Source: an uncultured Ruminococcus sp.
GTDB taxonomy: Bacteria; Bacillota; Clostridia; Oscillospirales; Acutalibacteraceae
Direction: 5' to 3'
Length of the DNA: 12,438 nt
Assembly: GCA_902766585.1 (NCBI GenBank)
Contig: CACXDV010000303.1
Span: 1-12,438 of the forward strand
The notes under the pieces are model-generated. The model saw nothing but the letters and a program-made list of their open reading frames with translations, was not told the DNA's origin and made no database searches. Of this stretch, positions 1 through 6,060 are shown in pieces. Numbering within the stretch: the stretch's first letter is position 1; every line of letters begins with the position of its first letter. The translations under genes were made by a program, and so were the position numbers.

Positions 1-1526
1 ACGAGGTTGTCGATAATGGCATTTTTCTTCATCTTTTTGTCATCCTCCAGCCTTCTGTAAATTTTTGACAAATTATAAAGTTTTCTGGCAATTTTAGGAG
101 TTGCCGCTCCTTTTTTCATTCTCCAGGTCCAGTTTCCTCCCAGTGTTGAGGGAGTATTTATTCTTGCCTCTCCGCCGAGTCCGAGAATATCCTGCATCTG
201 AACTATAGCATAGTCACTTACGCTCGCATAAGCGGTACGGATAAAGCCCCAGTTGTAGCCCTCTGTCTTATCGAGGTGGCAATACTGTTCTGCAAAGGCA
301 ATATCCTTTTCGGAAGCAGCGCTGAGCCAGCCCATAATAGTATCATTATCATGTGTACCGGTATAGCATACGCTGTTCGTAGTATAGTTATGGGGCAGAT
401 AATCACTGTCCTCTTTTGAATCAAATGCAAATTCAAGGATCTTCATGCCGGGATATCCGGAATCCTTAAGAAGCTTTTTAACGCCGGGTGTCTGGAAGCC
501 GAGATCCTCGGCAATGATCGGAATATCACCGAGACGCTGCTTTATTTTCTCAAAGAAGCGCATCTTAGGACCGTCGAGCCATTCGCCTACTACAGCGTCC
601 TTTGAGCCGTAGGGGATAGCATAGAACTGATCGAATGCTCTGAAATGGTCGATTCTTGTTACGTCGAACATTCTTGCTGCACCTGCAACACGTCTGATCC
701 ACCAATCGTAATTTGTTTCCTCAAGGTAGATCCAGTCATACAGCGGGTTGCCCCAGAGCTGACCTGTTTCTGAAAAATAATCCGGCGGACAGCCTGCCAC
801 GCAAACGGGCTTAAGCTCATCATCAAGCCAGAATACATCAGGATTAGCCCATGTATCTGCGCTGTCCATCGCCACATATATAGGCATATCGCCAAAGAGC
901 TTTACGCCGTTTGCATTGGCATACTCTTTAAGCTCTGCCCACTGCTTGTAGAACATGAACTGTGTCCATTTCCAGAACATAACATCTTCATAAAGCAGTC
1001 TGAGATAGTAATCTATTGTATCGGGATTGCGGTATTTGATAAGGTGATCCGGCCACTCGGTCCAGGGCTTATCATCGAAGAACTTCTTTACTGACATATA
1101 CAGGGCATAATCTGTGAGCCAGCTGTTCTCGTCGCGCATGAAATCCCAGAATTCCTGCTGATCCTTCTGTTTGAATGCCTCATATGCCTTTCTGAGTACA
1201 TCAAAACGAATGTTGTACATTCTCTCATAATCAATATACTGGTCATTTGAGCCCCAGTCTATCTGCTTGAGATCGTCTTTTATCAGCAAGTCCTCTTCGC
1301 AAAGCATATCCAGATCTATCATATAGGGGTTGCCCGCATATGTAGAGAAGGACTGATACGGTGAATCTCCGTAGCTTGTAGGTCCTACAGGCAGCAGCTG
1401 CCAGTATTTCTGACCGGCTTCTTTAAGAAAATCCACGAATTCGTAGGCTGCTTTGCCCATTGTGCCTATTCCGTAAGGAGAAGGCAGCGAAGTTATCGGC
1501 ATCAGAATGCCTGCACTTCTTGGCAT
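1..1526 (-). CDS. malQ: 4-alpha-glucanotransferase (amylomaltase, GH77), 3' end cut by the window edge
   Basis: Cytoplasmic disproportionating enzyme that transfers alpha-1,4-glucan segments between maltodextrins, used in glycogen/starch and maltose metabolism. The frame reads MPRSAGILMPITSLPSPYGIG and has all GH77 hallmarks: the nucleophile motif RIDHFR (Asp293), the acid/base motif AEDLG (Glu340) and the transition-state motif TGTHDND (Asp393). WQLLPVGPT and GDSPYQSFS near the N-terminus are also typical. 508 whole codons are visible, and GH77 enzymes of this type are about 490-510 residues, so only a few C-terminal residues should be missing. The ATG at 1526-1524 is preceded by GGAGA at 1541-1537 with 10 bases of spacing. 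It lies 235 bp downstream of cinA on the same strand but has its own promoter, so it is probably a separate transcription unit. The lysine-rich C-terminal end (KKMKKNAIIDNL) is ordinary. Function is certain; the physiological substrate is not shown by the sequence. Confidence 0.97.
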   Translation of the reverse strand, partial: MPRSAGILMPITSLPSPYGIGTMGKAAYEFVDFLKEAGQKYWQLLPVGPTSYGDSPYQSFSTYAGNPYMIDLDMLCEEDLLIKDDLKQIDWGSNDQYIDYERMYNIRFDVLRKAYEAFKQKDQQEFWDFMRDENSWLTDYALYMSVKKFFDDKPWTEWPDHLIKYRNPDTIDYYLRLLYEDVMFWKWTQFMFYKQWAELKEYANANGVKLFGDMPIYVAMDSADTWANPDVFWLDDELKPVCVAGCPPDYFSETGQLWGNPLYDWIYLEETNYDWWIRRVAGAARMFDVTRIDHFRAFDQFYAIPYGSKDAVVGEWLDGPKMRFFEKIKQRLGDIPIIAEDLGFQTPGVKKLLKDSGYPGMKILEFAFDSKEDSDYLPHNYTTNSVCYTGTHDNDTIMGWLSAASEKDIAFAEQYCHLDKTEGYNWGFIRTAYASVSDYAIVQMQDILGLGGEARINTPSTLGGNWTWRMKKGAATPKIARKLYNLSKIYRRLEDDKKMKKNAIIDNL

Positions 1527-1592
1527 AGATAAATCATCTCCGTTCTATTATAGTATATTCGCTGACTTTTTTCTATCAGCACTTTGAAAATA

Positions 1593-1608
1593 TGCAAAAG
1601 TTTTTACA
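1593..1608. promoter_or_regulatory. imperfect palindrome just downstream of the malQ start point (candidate LacI-type operator)
   Basis: TGCAAAAG/TTTTTACA is a 16-bp imperfect palindrome (6 of 8 positions symmetric) located about +4 to +19 from the predicted malQ transcription start. Its position and TGnAAAA arms resemble operators of LacI-family sugar regulators, which often control malQ in Firmicutes. The central CG typical of many LacI-family sites is absent, so the assignment is tentative. Confidence 0.3.
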
Positions 1609-1618
1609 TTCATAATAT

Positions 1619-1647
1619 ATTTTATCACGATTTTGATTTGTAATCAA
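1619..1647 (-). promoter_or_regulatory. sigma-A promoter for malQ
   Basis: On the minus strand, TTGATT (1647-1642) is followed by exactly 17 bp and then TAAAAT (1624-1619). A TG one base before the -10 box gives an extended -10 element. The predicted start point is about 1612, leaving a leader of roughly 85 nt before malQ. This is a better candidate than the TATAAT at 1552-1547, whose start point would fall inside the ribosome binding site. Confidence 0.65.
1633..1647. promoter_or_regulatory. palindrome over the malQ -35 box (candidate operator)
   Basis: TTGATT-TGT-AATCAA is a perfect inverted repeat with 6-bp arms and a 3-bp centre that overlaps the -35 hexamer of the proposed malQ promoter. 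A protein bound here would block RNA polymerase. No specific regulator can be named. A second operator-like site lies at 1593-1608. Confidence 0.35.
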
Positions 1648-1675
1648 TAGTTTTGCACAATTTTCTGAAATAATA

Positions 1676-1749
1676 ATACGAATGTTCTTTTGCATTATCA
1701 TCCAGATCCGGAAGGATCTGAATAAAATAGCATGATAAAGGGTTCGTAT
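1676..1749. repeat. three nested inverted repeats between cinA and malQ (structured element of unknown role)
   Basis: Three perfect 7-bp arm pairs are nested in order: ATACGAA (1676-1682) with TTCGTAT (1743-1749), TTATCAT (1695-1701) with ATGATAA (1732-1738), and CAGATCC (1703-1709) with GGATCTG (1714-1720) around a GGAA loop. The spacers between arms are asymmetric (12 vs 4, 1 vs 11 bases). Neither strand has a strong U-tract after the structure; the minus strand only continues TATTATTT. It may be a structured 3' UTR of cinA, an atypical terminator or a remnant of a small inverted-repeat element. None of these can be decided from the sequence alone. Confidence 0.5.
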
Positions 1750-1761
1750 GCATAGAATATC

Positions 1762-2250
1762 TCAAAGCTTTTCAGCCTCTTCGATAATAAAGGAAAGGGC
1801 TTTTTGTGCAGTCTGCTGTCTGACTGACTGACGGTCTCCCTCGAAACGGAATTCCTGTGCGGTGCAGCCTCTTTTGCTGCTGATACCGATATAAACCGTA
1901 CCGACAGGCTTTTCGTCCGTTCCTCCGCCGGGACCGGCTATGCCTGTTGTAGATACTCCGATATCCGCGCCTGACAGCTTTCTGATACCTTCAGCCATTT
2001 CAACTGCTGTCTGTATGCTGTATTCCGTAAAGGTCTCCAGCGTATTTTCAGACACTCCGAGAAGCTGATGCTTTATGCGGTTTGAATATGAGCATATTCC
2101 GCATTCCAGTATCTCAGATGCTCCCGATACGGAGGTTATAAGCTCTGAAACCATTCCTCCCGTCAGGCTTTCGGCTGCTGCGGTTTTAAGTCCCTTTTCT
2201 CTCAGAAGCTTTACAAGAGCTTCACAGTATGCGCTGTCGATTTTTTTCAT
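1762..2250 (-). CDS. cinA: stand-alone CinA C-terminal domain protein (nicotinamide-nucleotide amidohydrolase, PncC type)
   Basis: A 162-residue protein of the CinA C-terminal family. Characterised members hydrolyse the amide of nicotinamide mononucleotide to nicotinate mononucleotide plus ammonia in pyridine-nucleotide salvage. The family signature is intact: AAAESLTGG (proposed catalytic Ser28), the following CSYSNRIKHQLLGV segment (Lys60 in the conserved position) and STTGIAGPGGGT...KPVGTVYIG. It lacks the N-terminal MoaB-like domain of full-length CinA (about 410 aa), so it is the short form. I chose the ATG at 2250 because AAGGGGG (2263-2257) sits 6 bases before it. An upstream in-frame TTG at 2271 would put the ribosome site inside the gene. 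It is transcribed away from the CrtO-like operon from a promoter at 2343-2371. Enzymatic activity is inferred from the family; the name pncC is equally usable. Confidence 0.92.
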   Translation of the reverse strand: MKKIDSAYCEALVKLLREKGLKTAAAESLTGGMVSELITSVSGASEILECGICSYSNRIKHQLLGVSENTLETFTEYSIQTAVEMAEGIRKLSGADIGVSTTGIAGPGGGTDEKPVGTVYIGISSKRGCTAQEFRFEGDRQSVRQQTAQKALSFIIEEAEKL

Positions 2251-2288
2251 GTCATTCCCCCTTACAGTCAATAGCTTCCATAAACGAA

Positions 2289-2304
2289 AGTGTGTTAAAA
2301 CACT
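2289..2304. promoter_or_regulatory. near-perfect inverted repeat in the cinA leader
   Basis: AGTGTGTT/AAAACACT is symmetric at 7 of 8 positions and lies about 32-47 bases downstream of the predicted cinA start point, some 40 bases before the cinA start codon. It could be an operator or a small leader hairpin. No regulator is suggested by the neighbours. Confidence 0.3.
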
Positions 2305-2342
2305 CCTTCATGTTTACAGTCACTTTTAATGCATACACCCTT

Positions 2343-2371
2343 ATTTTAACATCATTCTTATAAAAAAACAA
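2343..2371 (-). promoter_or_regulatory. sigma-A promoter for cinA
   Basis: On the minus strand, TTGTTT (2371-2366), a 17-bp spacer and TAAAAT (2348-2343), with TG in the extended -10 position. The predicted start is near 2336, giving a leader of about 86 nt. Phased A-tracts sit directly upstream (2374-2411). Confidence 0.65.
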
Positions 2372-2373
2372 CA

Positions 2374-2411
2374 TTTTTTTAATATTTTTTAAATATTTTT
2401 TAGTAAAAAAA
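2374..2411. promoter_or_regulatory. four helically phased A/T tracts (curved DNA / UP-element-like)
   Basis: Homopolymer T runs at 2374-2380, 2385-2390 and 2396-2401 and an A run at 2405-2411 have centres about 10-11 bp apart, the helical repeat expected for intrinsic bending. On the minus strand they appear as A-tracts immediately upstream of the cinA -35 box, where an UP element would act. They also lie about 70 bp upstream of the divergent operon's promoter. Confidence 0.5.
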
Positions 2412-2476
2412 GAAGCTAAAGAATAATAATGTCTTCTTGTTCATATTTTATTAACAATTTCGGTATAAAAACCCGC

Positions 2477-2482
2477 TATAAT
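2477..2482 (+). promoter_or_regulatory. -10 box of the promoter for the crtO-like/rsmE/mtn operon
   Basis: A perfect TATAAT lies 42 bases before the TTG start, with a predicted start point near 2489. The best -35 candidate, TTAACA at 2451-2456, is 20 bp away, longer than optimal, so the promoter may be weak or need an activator. Confidence 0.45.
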
Positions 2483-2523
2483 CATTAAAGAATCGGTATA
2501 TCATATGAAGGGAGTGATACAGC

Positions 2524-3045
2524 TTGCCGAAGGATCAGACGTTTCTTAATGCAATGGTCATAAATATTTTAATTGCTGCAGTATGGCACTTTTCAACATT
2601 TATAATCTGTGTATCGGTGGACACATCATTTTTTGATCCCGAAAAGAAAATGTATCTCCCTAAAAAATGGGAACGCGGAGGGAAATTCTACAGTGACGTT
2701 CTGAAAATCAATCGCTGGAAGGATATGCTCCCGCAGCATATTGGGAAAAACGGTTTTTCTAAGGATCACCTCGATGACGTATCAATAGAATACCTTGACG
2801 AATTTATCATGGAGACCTGTCGGGGAGAATGGAACCATTCAATGAATTGTATGATTTCGGTCGTTATTGTGATAATAAATACGCCTGTGATGGGAATACC
2901 CCTGTCCTTTCTGGTGTTTCTCGGCAACCTGCCGTTTGCTTTGATACAAAGATATAACAGATTCAGGCTGCAGCGTCTGAGAAGTACGATAATAAGAAAG
3001 GAACAGCTTAAAAACAAAAAGGCTGCTTTAAAATCGGGAGGGTAG
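2524..3045 (+). CDS. CrtO-family membrane acyltransferase-like protein (glycosyl-4,4'-diaponeurosporenoate acyltransferase family)
   Basis: A 173-residue membrane protein with two hydrophobic segments (about residues 9-31 and 109-137) and a basic C-terminal tail. Its motif pattern matches Staphylococcus aureus CrtO as I remember it: a G-KF(Y/W) segment followed by WKD (GGKFYSDVLKINRWKD, residues 52-67), ET-R-E-x-x-H (ETCRGEWNHS, 97-106) and the C-terminal signature NLPFALIQRYNRFRLQRL (135-152). CrtO adds a fatty acyl group to the sugar of staphyloxanthin precursors. No carotenoid gene is present here, so the substrate is unknown and may be another glycolipid. The start is a TTG with AAGGGAG (2508-2514) 9 bases upstream; the next in-frame ATG (Met11) would cut into the first membrane segment. 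It is the first gene of an operon, with rsmE starting 2 bases after its stop. Family membership is well supported; biochemical function is not. Confidence 0.78.
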   Translation: MPKDQTFLNAMVINILIAAVWHFSTFIICVSVDTSFFDPEKKMYLPKKWERGGKFYSDVLKINRWKDMLPQHIGKNGFSKDHLDDVSIEYLDEFIMETCRGEWNHSMNCMISVVIVIINTPVMGIPLSFLVFLGNLPFALIQRYNRFRLQRLRSTIIRKEQLKNKKAALKSGG

Positions 3046-3047
3046 AA

Positions 3048-3779
3048 ATGGATTGGTTTTTTACGGATGAAATATTAAAAAAGGGAGATAGCTGTCTTAT
3101 TACCGGAGAGGACGCCGATCATATAAAAAAATCGCTTAGAATGTCCGCAGGGGAGGTCATAACCCTTTGCGGAAGGGATAAAAGCGAATATCCCTGTATT
3201 ATCGAGCATATAAACGCTGACGGGGTACAGGTAAGGGTATCCGACAGCCTTGAATGTACACATGAGCCTGATATTGAAGTCACGCTTTACTTTGCGCTTA
3301 CAAAAGGAGATAAGCCTGAGACAGTGATACAAAAATCCGTGGAGCTTGGAGTACATACAATTATTCCTATGATGACCGAAAGATGTATCTCGCGTCCGGA
3401 TGCGAAAAGCATGGAAAAAAAGCTTATACGCTACCGCAAGATAGCATTGCAGGCAGCCATGCAGTCAAGGCGCGGAATAATTCCGGAGGTCGGCGCATTG
3501 ACGGGACTTACCGCGGCGGCGGGGACACTTTCTCAATATGACAGGGCGATTCTTTTTTATGAGGGAGGGGGAGAGCCTCTAAGAAATATCATTACCCCTG
3601 CCGATAAAAAAATAGCAGTATTCATAGGTCCTGAGGGGGGCTTTGAGGAGCATGAAGCCGAGGCTCTCAGAAACGGCGGCGCTCATGTGGCTACCCTTGG
3701 GAAAAGGATACTCAGAGCTGAAACTGCACCTCTTGCGGCGCTCAGTGCAATAATGTTCCATACGGGAAATCTTGAATAA
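3048..3779 (+). CDS. rsmE: 16S rRNA (uracil-1498-N3)-methyltransferase RsmE
   Basis: SAM-dependent SPOUT-class enzyme that methylates N3 of U1498 (E. coli numbering) in the decoding region of 16S rRNA. The 243-residue length fits the family. The N-terminal part is the PUA-like RNA-binding domain, with the family's early ITGEDADHIKKSLRM segment. The C-terminal trefoil-knot SAM site is clear: IGPEGGFEEHEAE (Gly194-Gly198 loop) and LGKRILRAETAPLAAL (217-232), preceded by the knot-strand region ALTKGDKPE...KSVELGV. The ATG lies 2 bases after the stop of the CrtO-like gene, and its ribosome site GGGAGGG (3036-3042) is inside that gene, so the two are translationally close. The usual RsmE neighbour PrmA is absent; here the downstream partner is mtn, which degrades the SAH that RsmE produces. 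Confidence 0.96.
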   Translation: MDWFFTDEILKKGDSCLITGEDADHIKKSLRMSAGEVITLCGRDKSEYPCIIEHINADGVQVRVSDSLECTHEPDIEVTLYFALTKGDKPETVIQKSVELGVHTIIPMMTERCISRPDAKSMEKKLIRYRKIALQAAMQSRRGIIPEVGALTGLTAAAGTLSQYDRAILFYEGGGEPLRNIITPADKKIAVFIGPEGGFEEHEAEALRNGGAHVATLGKRILRAETAPLAALSAIMFHTGNLE

Positions 3780-3800
3780 CAAAAGAAGGGAAGAAATATT

Positions 3801-4511
3801 ATGTTAGGAATTATAGGAGCAATGGATATCGAGGTAAACGGTATCATAGAAAAAATGGAAAAGCCTGAAAGGAAAACTGTAAGCGGGATCACCTTCACAA
3901 GCGGAACGATCTCCGGCACAGCCTGTGTCATCGCAAAATGCGGCATAGGCAAGGTCAATGCTGCCATCTGCACACAGACAATGATACTCCTTTACTCTCC
4001 GGATCGTATAATAAACACCGGCGTAGGCGGGGCGACCTCGGACAAGACACATATCGGAAGCGTTGTTATAGCGGACAGAGTTGTTCAGCATGATTTTGAT
4101 ACAACAGCGCTCGGTGATGAAACAGGTACTCTCTTTCTGCCGGACGAAAACAGAATATATCTGCCATGCAGCGAAAAGCTGTGCGGTGAGCTTGAAAATG
4201 CCTGTGCGTCGCTTGATGATATAGATTATACCGTCGGAACGATAGCAACAGGTGACCGCTTTATTTCCGAAACTGAGGACAGAAGACTGCTCAATACCCG
4301 CTTCAATGCCCTTGCCTGCGAAATGGAGGGAGGAAGCATAGGTCATGTCTGCTATGTAAATAAGATCCCGTTCTGCATACTTCGTTCTATTTCGGATGAC
4401 AACAGCGGAGGAGAGGGTTCTCATGTTGAGTATGCCGTATTCGCAAAATCCGCCGCTGACAAGGCTGTTGAGATAATCACTGCCTACATAAACGCCTGCC
4501 CGGAGGATTAA
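3801..4511 (+). CDS. mtn: 5'-methylthioadenosine/S-adenosylhomocysteine nucleosidase
   Basis: Cleaves adenine from MTA and SAH, relieving product inhibition of methyltransferases and feeding methionine recycling and AI-2 precursor formation. The protein (236 aa) has the purine-nucleosidase fold motifs in order: MLGIIGAMDIEVNGI with Glu11, GIGKVNAA (48-55), INTGVGGA (71-78), TGDRFI (150-155), the substrate-binding LACEMEGGSIGHVC with Glu174/Met175/Glu176, and LRSISDD with the catalytic Asp199 position. AAGGGAAG (3786-3793) lies 7 bases before the ATG. It follows rsmE by 21 bp and is the last gene of the operon, ending 19 bp before a terminator. No luxS is visible, so an AI-2 role cannot be claimed. 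Confidence 0.96.
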   Translation: MLGIIGAMDIEVNGIIEKMEKPERKTVSGITFTSGTISGTACVIAKCGIGKVNAAICTQTMILLYSPDRIINTGVGGATSDKTHIGSVVIADRVVQHDFDTTALGDETGTLFLPDENRIYLPCSEKLCGELENACASLDDIDYTVGTIATGDRFISETEDRRLLNTRFNALACEMEGGSIGHVCYVNKIPFCILRSISDDNSGGEGSHVEYAVFAKSAADKAVEIITAYINACPED

Positions 4512-4525
4512 ATAAAATATAACAG

Positions 4526-4572
4526 CAAAAAGGACATCCTGCTTTTTATTTCAGGATGTCCTATAATTTTTT
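4526..4572. terminator. bidirectional rho-independent terminator between mtn and tsaD
   Basis: A perfect 11-bp stem, AGGACATCCTG (4531-4541) with CAGGATGTCCT (4552-4562), encloses a 10-base loop. The plus strand continues ATAATTTTTTATT; the minus strand continues with five T's (complement of 4527-4531, partly within the stem end). It can therefore end transcripts of both convergent operons. Confidence 0.9.
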
Positions 4573-4573
4573 A

Positions 4574-5590
4574 TTAAGCAAAATCTTTTTCTATACTCAT
4601 TGTTGCTGCGGCATTCAGTCCCATTCCGGCAGTATGTCCCGCAAGATACTCATAATATGCCTGTGCGCCGACCATAGCGCCGTTGTCACCGCAAAGAGAC
4701 AGGGGAGGATAATAACATTCCCGTCCGCTCTTTTTACATTCTTCATCCATACGCTTTCTGAGAAGGGAATTTGCAGAAACGCCGCCGGCAAGCACTAATT
4801 TTTTATAGCCGAGATCATCGGCAGCCTTAAGGAAATTGCCCGTAAGACTGTCAACTACTGCCTTGCGGAAGGAGGCGGAAAGATCGTTTACCGAAAGGCT
4901 TTCACCTCTTTGTTCTGCATTATGTATCAGATTGATAACGGCAGTTTTCAGTCCGGAAAAGCTGAAATCATATTCCGAGCCGCTAACTCTCGGCTTCGGG
5001 AATTTATAGCTGAGCGGATCGCCGCTTTCGGCAGCCTTGTCTAAGTGTATCCCGCCGGGATAAGGCATACCCATTGTACGCGCTGCCTTGTCGAATGCCT
5101 CACCTGCAGCGTCATCACGAGTCTTGCCTATGATATTCATTACCGTATAGTCCTTTACCTCAACTATATGGCTGTGTCCGCCCGAAACGACAAGACACAG
5201 AAAAGGGGGCTTCAGTTCCTTATGTGCAAGATAATTTGCCGCAATATGAGACCTGAGATGATGCACAGGTATCAACGGAAGTCCCGAAGCAAGGGAAAGT
5301 CCCTTTGCAAAATTAACTCCTACCAGCAGCGCGCCGATAAGCCCCGGAGCAGCGGTCACGGCTATCGCGTCAAGCTCATCAAGCTTCATGTCTGCCTGTA
5401 AAAGAGTTTCCTTTATTACCCCGTTTATAGCTTCACAGTGTCTTCTTGATGCAATTTCAGGAACAACACCTCCGTAAAGCTTATGCTCCTCGACCTGAGT
5501 TGCGACAACAGAAGAAATGATTTTTCTTCCGTCCTCTATAACGGCAGCAGCCGTTTCGTCACAGGAGCTTTCTATTGACAGTATCCTCAT
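4574..5590 (-). CDS. tsaD: tRNA N6-adenosine threonylcarbamoyltransferase TsaD
   Basis: Catalytic subunit of the complex that transfers the threonylcarbamoyl group to A37 of ANN-decoding tRNAs (t6A), an ASKHA-fold metalloprotein of the cytoplasm. The 338-residue length is normal. Seen motifs: SIESSCDET at the N-terminus, VHHLRSH with metal ligands His111 and His115, LVVSGGHS (133-140), EAFDKAAR (Asp168), AGGVSANSLLR (268-278) and LCGDNGAM with the third metal ligand Asp302. The two residues inside the metal motif are Arg-Ser, where many bacteria have Glu-Gly; the ligands themselves are unchanged. The ATG overlaps the rimI stop as ATGA, indicating translational coupling. It is the last gene of the alr-polA-phosphatase-rimI-tsaD operon and ends at the shared terminator. 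TsaB and TsaE, its usual partners, are not encoded in the window. Confidence 0.96.
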   Translation of the reverse strand: MRILSIESSCDETAAAVIEDGRKIISSVVATQVEEHKLYGGVVPEIASRRHCEAINGVIKETLLQADMKLDELDAIAVTAAPGLIGALLVGVNFAKGLSLASGLPLIPVHHLRSHIAANYLAHKELKPPFLCLVVSGGHSHIVEVKDYTVMNIIGKTRDDAAGEAFDKAARTMGMPYPGGIHLDKAAESGDPLSYKFPKPRVSGSEYDFSFSGLKTAVINLIHNAEQRGESLSVNDLSASFRKAVVDSLTGNFLKAADDLGYKKLVLAGGVSANSLLRKRMDEECKKSGRECYYPPLSLCGDNGAMVGAQAYYEYLAGHTAGMGLNAAATMSIEKDFA

Positions 5591-6060
5591 TCCTTATTCT
5601 CCGCTTTCTCTAATGTTTTTGTCAGGATAAGCCCGTCCTCCGTGGGATTTCTGTAGAAGTTTTTTCTCAGTCCGACCTCTTCAAAGCCGAGTGAGCTATA
5701 AAGCTTCACGGCAGGAGTATTTGACGGTCTTACTTCAAGTGAAAGTGACTGCGCCCCGTTTTCAAGAGCTATCCTTACAGCCTCGCCGATAAGCCTTTTT
5801 CCGAGCCCCTGTCTTCTGTAGTCCGGAAATACGGCAATATTCGAGACATAGCTGCTTTCGCATACAACAAATATACCCATATATCCCGCAGTCTCACCGT
5901 CAGCCTCGGCAACGATGAAATGAGCTGTTCTGTTGTCCAGCTCCTCATAAAGCTGTTCATATGTCCAGGGCTGAGAAAAGCATATTTTCTCCAGCTCGGC
6001 AAGAACAGGGATATGCTTTTCCTCCATGGGTACGATAACTGTTTCCTTTTTATTCTTCAT
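5587..6060 (-). CDS. rimI: GNAT N-acetyltransferase, ribosomal protein S18 alanine acetyltransferase type (RimI)
   Basis: Acetyl-CoA-dependent enzyme of the GNAT family, expected to acetylate the N-terminal alanine of ribosomal protein S18. The protein (157 aa) shows the RimI-type features: an early CFSQPWTYEQLYEEL segment (28-41), SYVSNIAVFPDYRRQGLGKRLI with the acetyl-CoA pyrophosphate loop R82/R83-Q-G-L-G (residues 82-87), and LEVRPSNTPAVKLYSSLGFEEVG (108-130), typical of RimI with the tyrosine at 121. The ATG at 6060 has a modest AAGGA about 9 bases upstream. It overlaps the preceding phosphatase gene by 11 bp and is ATGA-coupled to tsaD. The rimI-tsaD pairing is common in Firmicutes, although tsaB normally stands beside them. 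The specific substrate is inferred from family and neighbour. Confidence 0.88.
   Translation of the reverse strand: MKNKKETVIVPMEEKHIPVLAELEKICFSQPWTYEQLYEELDNRTAHFIVAEADGETAGYMGIFVVCESSYVSNIAVFPDYRRQGLGKRLIGEAVRIALENGAQSLSLEVRPSNTPAVKLYSSLGFEEVGLRKNFYRNPTEDGLILTKTLEKAENKE

Noticed and set aside
1547..1552. TATAAT on the minus strand close to malQ
   Set aside because: Its start point would fall around 1540, within the GGAGA ribosome site, and there is no -35 box at 16-18 bp. The extended -10 promoter at 1619-1647 is better.
1561..1580. Short hairpin GCTGA/TCAGC in the malQ leader
   Set aside because: It is a five-pair stem with a 10-base loop and no U-tract or conserved riboswitch feature.
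2251..2271. Earlier TTG start for cinA giving seven extra residues
   Set aside because: The strong AAGGGGG ribosome site lies inside that extension and is ideally placed for the ATG at 2250.
3804..4424. Minus-strand open frame of about 206 codons inside mtn
   Set aside because: It is fully antisense to mtn, whose active-site residues are all present.
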